From NCBI GenBank assembly GCA_946405485.1, contig CAMJHJ010000145.1:1-6208 (forward strand): a DNA stretch of 6,208 bases, in the 5' to 3' direction. Of this stretch, positions 5,478 to 6,208 are shown in pieces (the first letter of the stretch is position 1; each line of letters opens with the position of its first letter). This DNA comes from an uncultured Bacteroidales bacterium (GTDB lineage: Bacteria > Bacteroidota > Bacteroidia > Bacteroidales > UBA932). The notes below the pieces were generated by a model. It was not told the origin of the DNA. It did not search any database and saw only the letters and a program-made list of their open reading frames with translations. The translations under genes were made by a program, and so were the position numbers.

Positions 5478-6208
5478 ATGGAACCGCAGATGATCCGCAG
5501 GCAAGACAATTACAATTTGGCAGGGCGCAACACATTCCGGATGGATGTGACGTGCGCCTGCTGGATCGAGTATGACAGTCCGGAAGACCTGGCGGAGCTG
5601 GACCTGGCGGCACTCCCGCAGCCGGTCCTGCACATCGGCGCAGGCAGCAACCTGCTGTTCACGGGGGATTTCCCGGGGACGGTGCTGCATTCCGACATCA
5701 AGTATTACAAGATCGCCGCATCGGCCGAGGAGGAAGTGCTGGTGGAGGTCGGCGCGGGCGTGGTCTTCGACGACTTCTGTGCCTGGGCGTCCGACAACGA
5801 ACTCTGGGGCGCGGAGAACCTGTCCGGCATTCCCGGCGAAGTCGGGGCTGCGGCGGTGCAGAACATCGGCGCGTACGGCGCGGAGGTGAAGGATATCGTC
5901 GCGCAGGTCAAGTGCTTCGACTGGGAGAGGAAGCGCATCGAGACGCTGTCGGTCGCGCAGTGCGGCTACGGCTACCGCGAATCGGCTTTCAAGCATGCGC
6001 CGCTGAAAGGGCGCCTGGCCGTGGTGGGGGTGCTGTTCCGCCTGTCGAAGGCGCCGCACCCGCGGCTGGAGTACGGCCCGTTGAAGACGGCGTTCGCCGC
6101 CGGTGCGCCGGCGCACCCGGCGGAGGTCCGGCAGGAGATCCTGAGGATCCGGAACGGCAAACTGCCGGATCCAGCGGTCCTGGGCAGCGCCGGCAGCTTC
6201 TTCAAGAA
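5478..6208 (+). CDS. murB: UDP-N-acetylenolpyruvoylglucosamine reductase MurB (5' part, truncated by window edge)
   Basis: MurB is the cytoplasmic FAD/NADPH enzyme that reduces UDP-GlcNAc-enolpyruvate to UDP-MurNAc, the second committed step of peptidoglycan precursor synthesis. The 243 visible residues run uninterrupted to the edge. They include the FAD-binding core HIGAGSNLLFTGDFPG (52-67), LSGIPGEVGAAAVQNIGAYG (115-134), GYGYRES (163-169; R167 corresponds to the active-site Arg of E. coli MurB), LEYG (197-200; Y199 fits the Tyr of the type I loop) and LPDPAVLGSAGSFFK (229-243; S240 is the catalytic proton-donating Ser). The final domain with the catalytic Glu lies beyond the window; E. coli-like type I enzymes are about 340 residues. 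The start is uncertain: ATG 5478 gives MEPQMIRR, while ATG 5490 gives MIRRQDNYNLAGRNTF, whose length before NTF fits Bacteroidales MurB well. Neither has a Shine-Dalgarno sequence. The gene is GC-rich and divergent from the AT-rich astacin gene. Confidence 0.95.
   Translation, partial: MEPQMIRRQDNYNLAGRNTFRMDVTCACWIEYDSPEDLAELDLAALPQPVLHIGAGSNLLFTGDFPGTVLHSDIKYYKIAASAEEEVLVEVGAGVVFDDFCAWASDNELWGAENLSGIPGEVGAAAVQNIGAYGAEVKDIVAQVKCFDWERKRIETLSVAQCGYGYRESAFKHAPLKGRLAVVGVLFRLSKAPHPRLEYGPLKTAFAAGAPAHPAEVRQEILRIRNGKLPDPAVLGSAGSFFK

Noticed and set aside
5387..5575. A short plus-strand open frame across the intergenic region into murB
   Set aside because: It overlaps the murB promoter and 5' end in a different frame and has no recognisable content.
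5472..6116. A 214-codon minus-strand open frame at the right end
   Set aside because: It is the antisense shadow of murB, whose plus-strand frame contains all the expected MurB motifs and runs off the window.

Overview
The window suggests a GC-rich member of the Bacteroidota, probably a Bacteroidales species of the gut or rumen type. Four signs point there: promoters of the TAnnTTTG class, start codons without Shine-Dalgarno sequences, a large secreted GH106-type rhamnosidase, and a small C-terminal-Phe outer-membrane barrel typical of that phylum. The species cannot be named from this sequence alone.

Layout from left to right. (1) Positions 1-40 carry a near-consensus Bacteroidota promoter immediately before the start codon. 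(2) Positions 41-3178 (+) encode a 1045-residue exported GH106-family alpha-L-rhamnosidase-like hydrolase. (3) Positions 3196-3228 form a long imperfect inverted repeat. (4) Positions about 3268-3447 (+) are a headless remnant of an AMP-forming acyl-CoA ligase: only the last ~60 codons and the stop codon survive. (5) Positions 3461-4042 (-) encode a 193-residue outer-membrane beta-barrel protein, converging on the remnant with 13 bases between the two stops. (6) Positions 4059-5294 (-) encode an astacin-type (M12A) zinc metalloprotease lipoprotein, 16 bases upstream of the barrel gene and probably in the same transcript. (7) Positions 5295-5477 are a very AT-rich divergent promoter region. (8) From 5478 to the right edge (+) lies the 5' part of murB, a core peptidoglycan-precursor gene cut off by the window.

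The genes do not form one obvious pathway. The rhamnosidase acts on rhamnose-containing glycans outside the cytoplasm. The protease and barrel look like a small cell-surface pair. MurB is cytoplasmic housekeeping. The astacin gene is conspicuously AT-rich between GC-rich neighbours, and it sits next to a broken ligase gene and a palindromic repeat. The middle of the window (about 3179-5477) therefore looks like a remodelled site where genes have been gained and lost. I see no CRISPR array, phage module, transposase, tRNA or rRNA. I do not see a clearly new multi-gene system. The most unusual single item is the astacin lipoprotein, which carries a propeptide FxGD 'aspartate-switch' motif and an unrecognised C-terminal domain.
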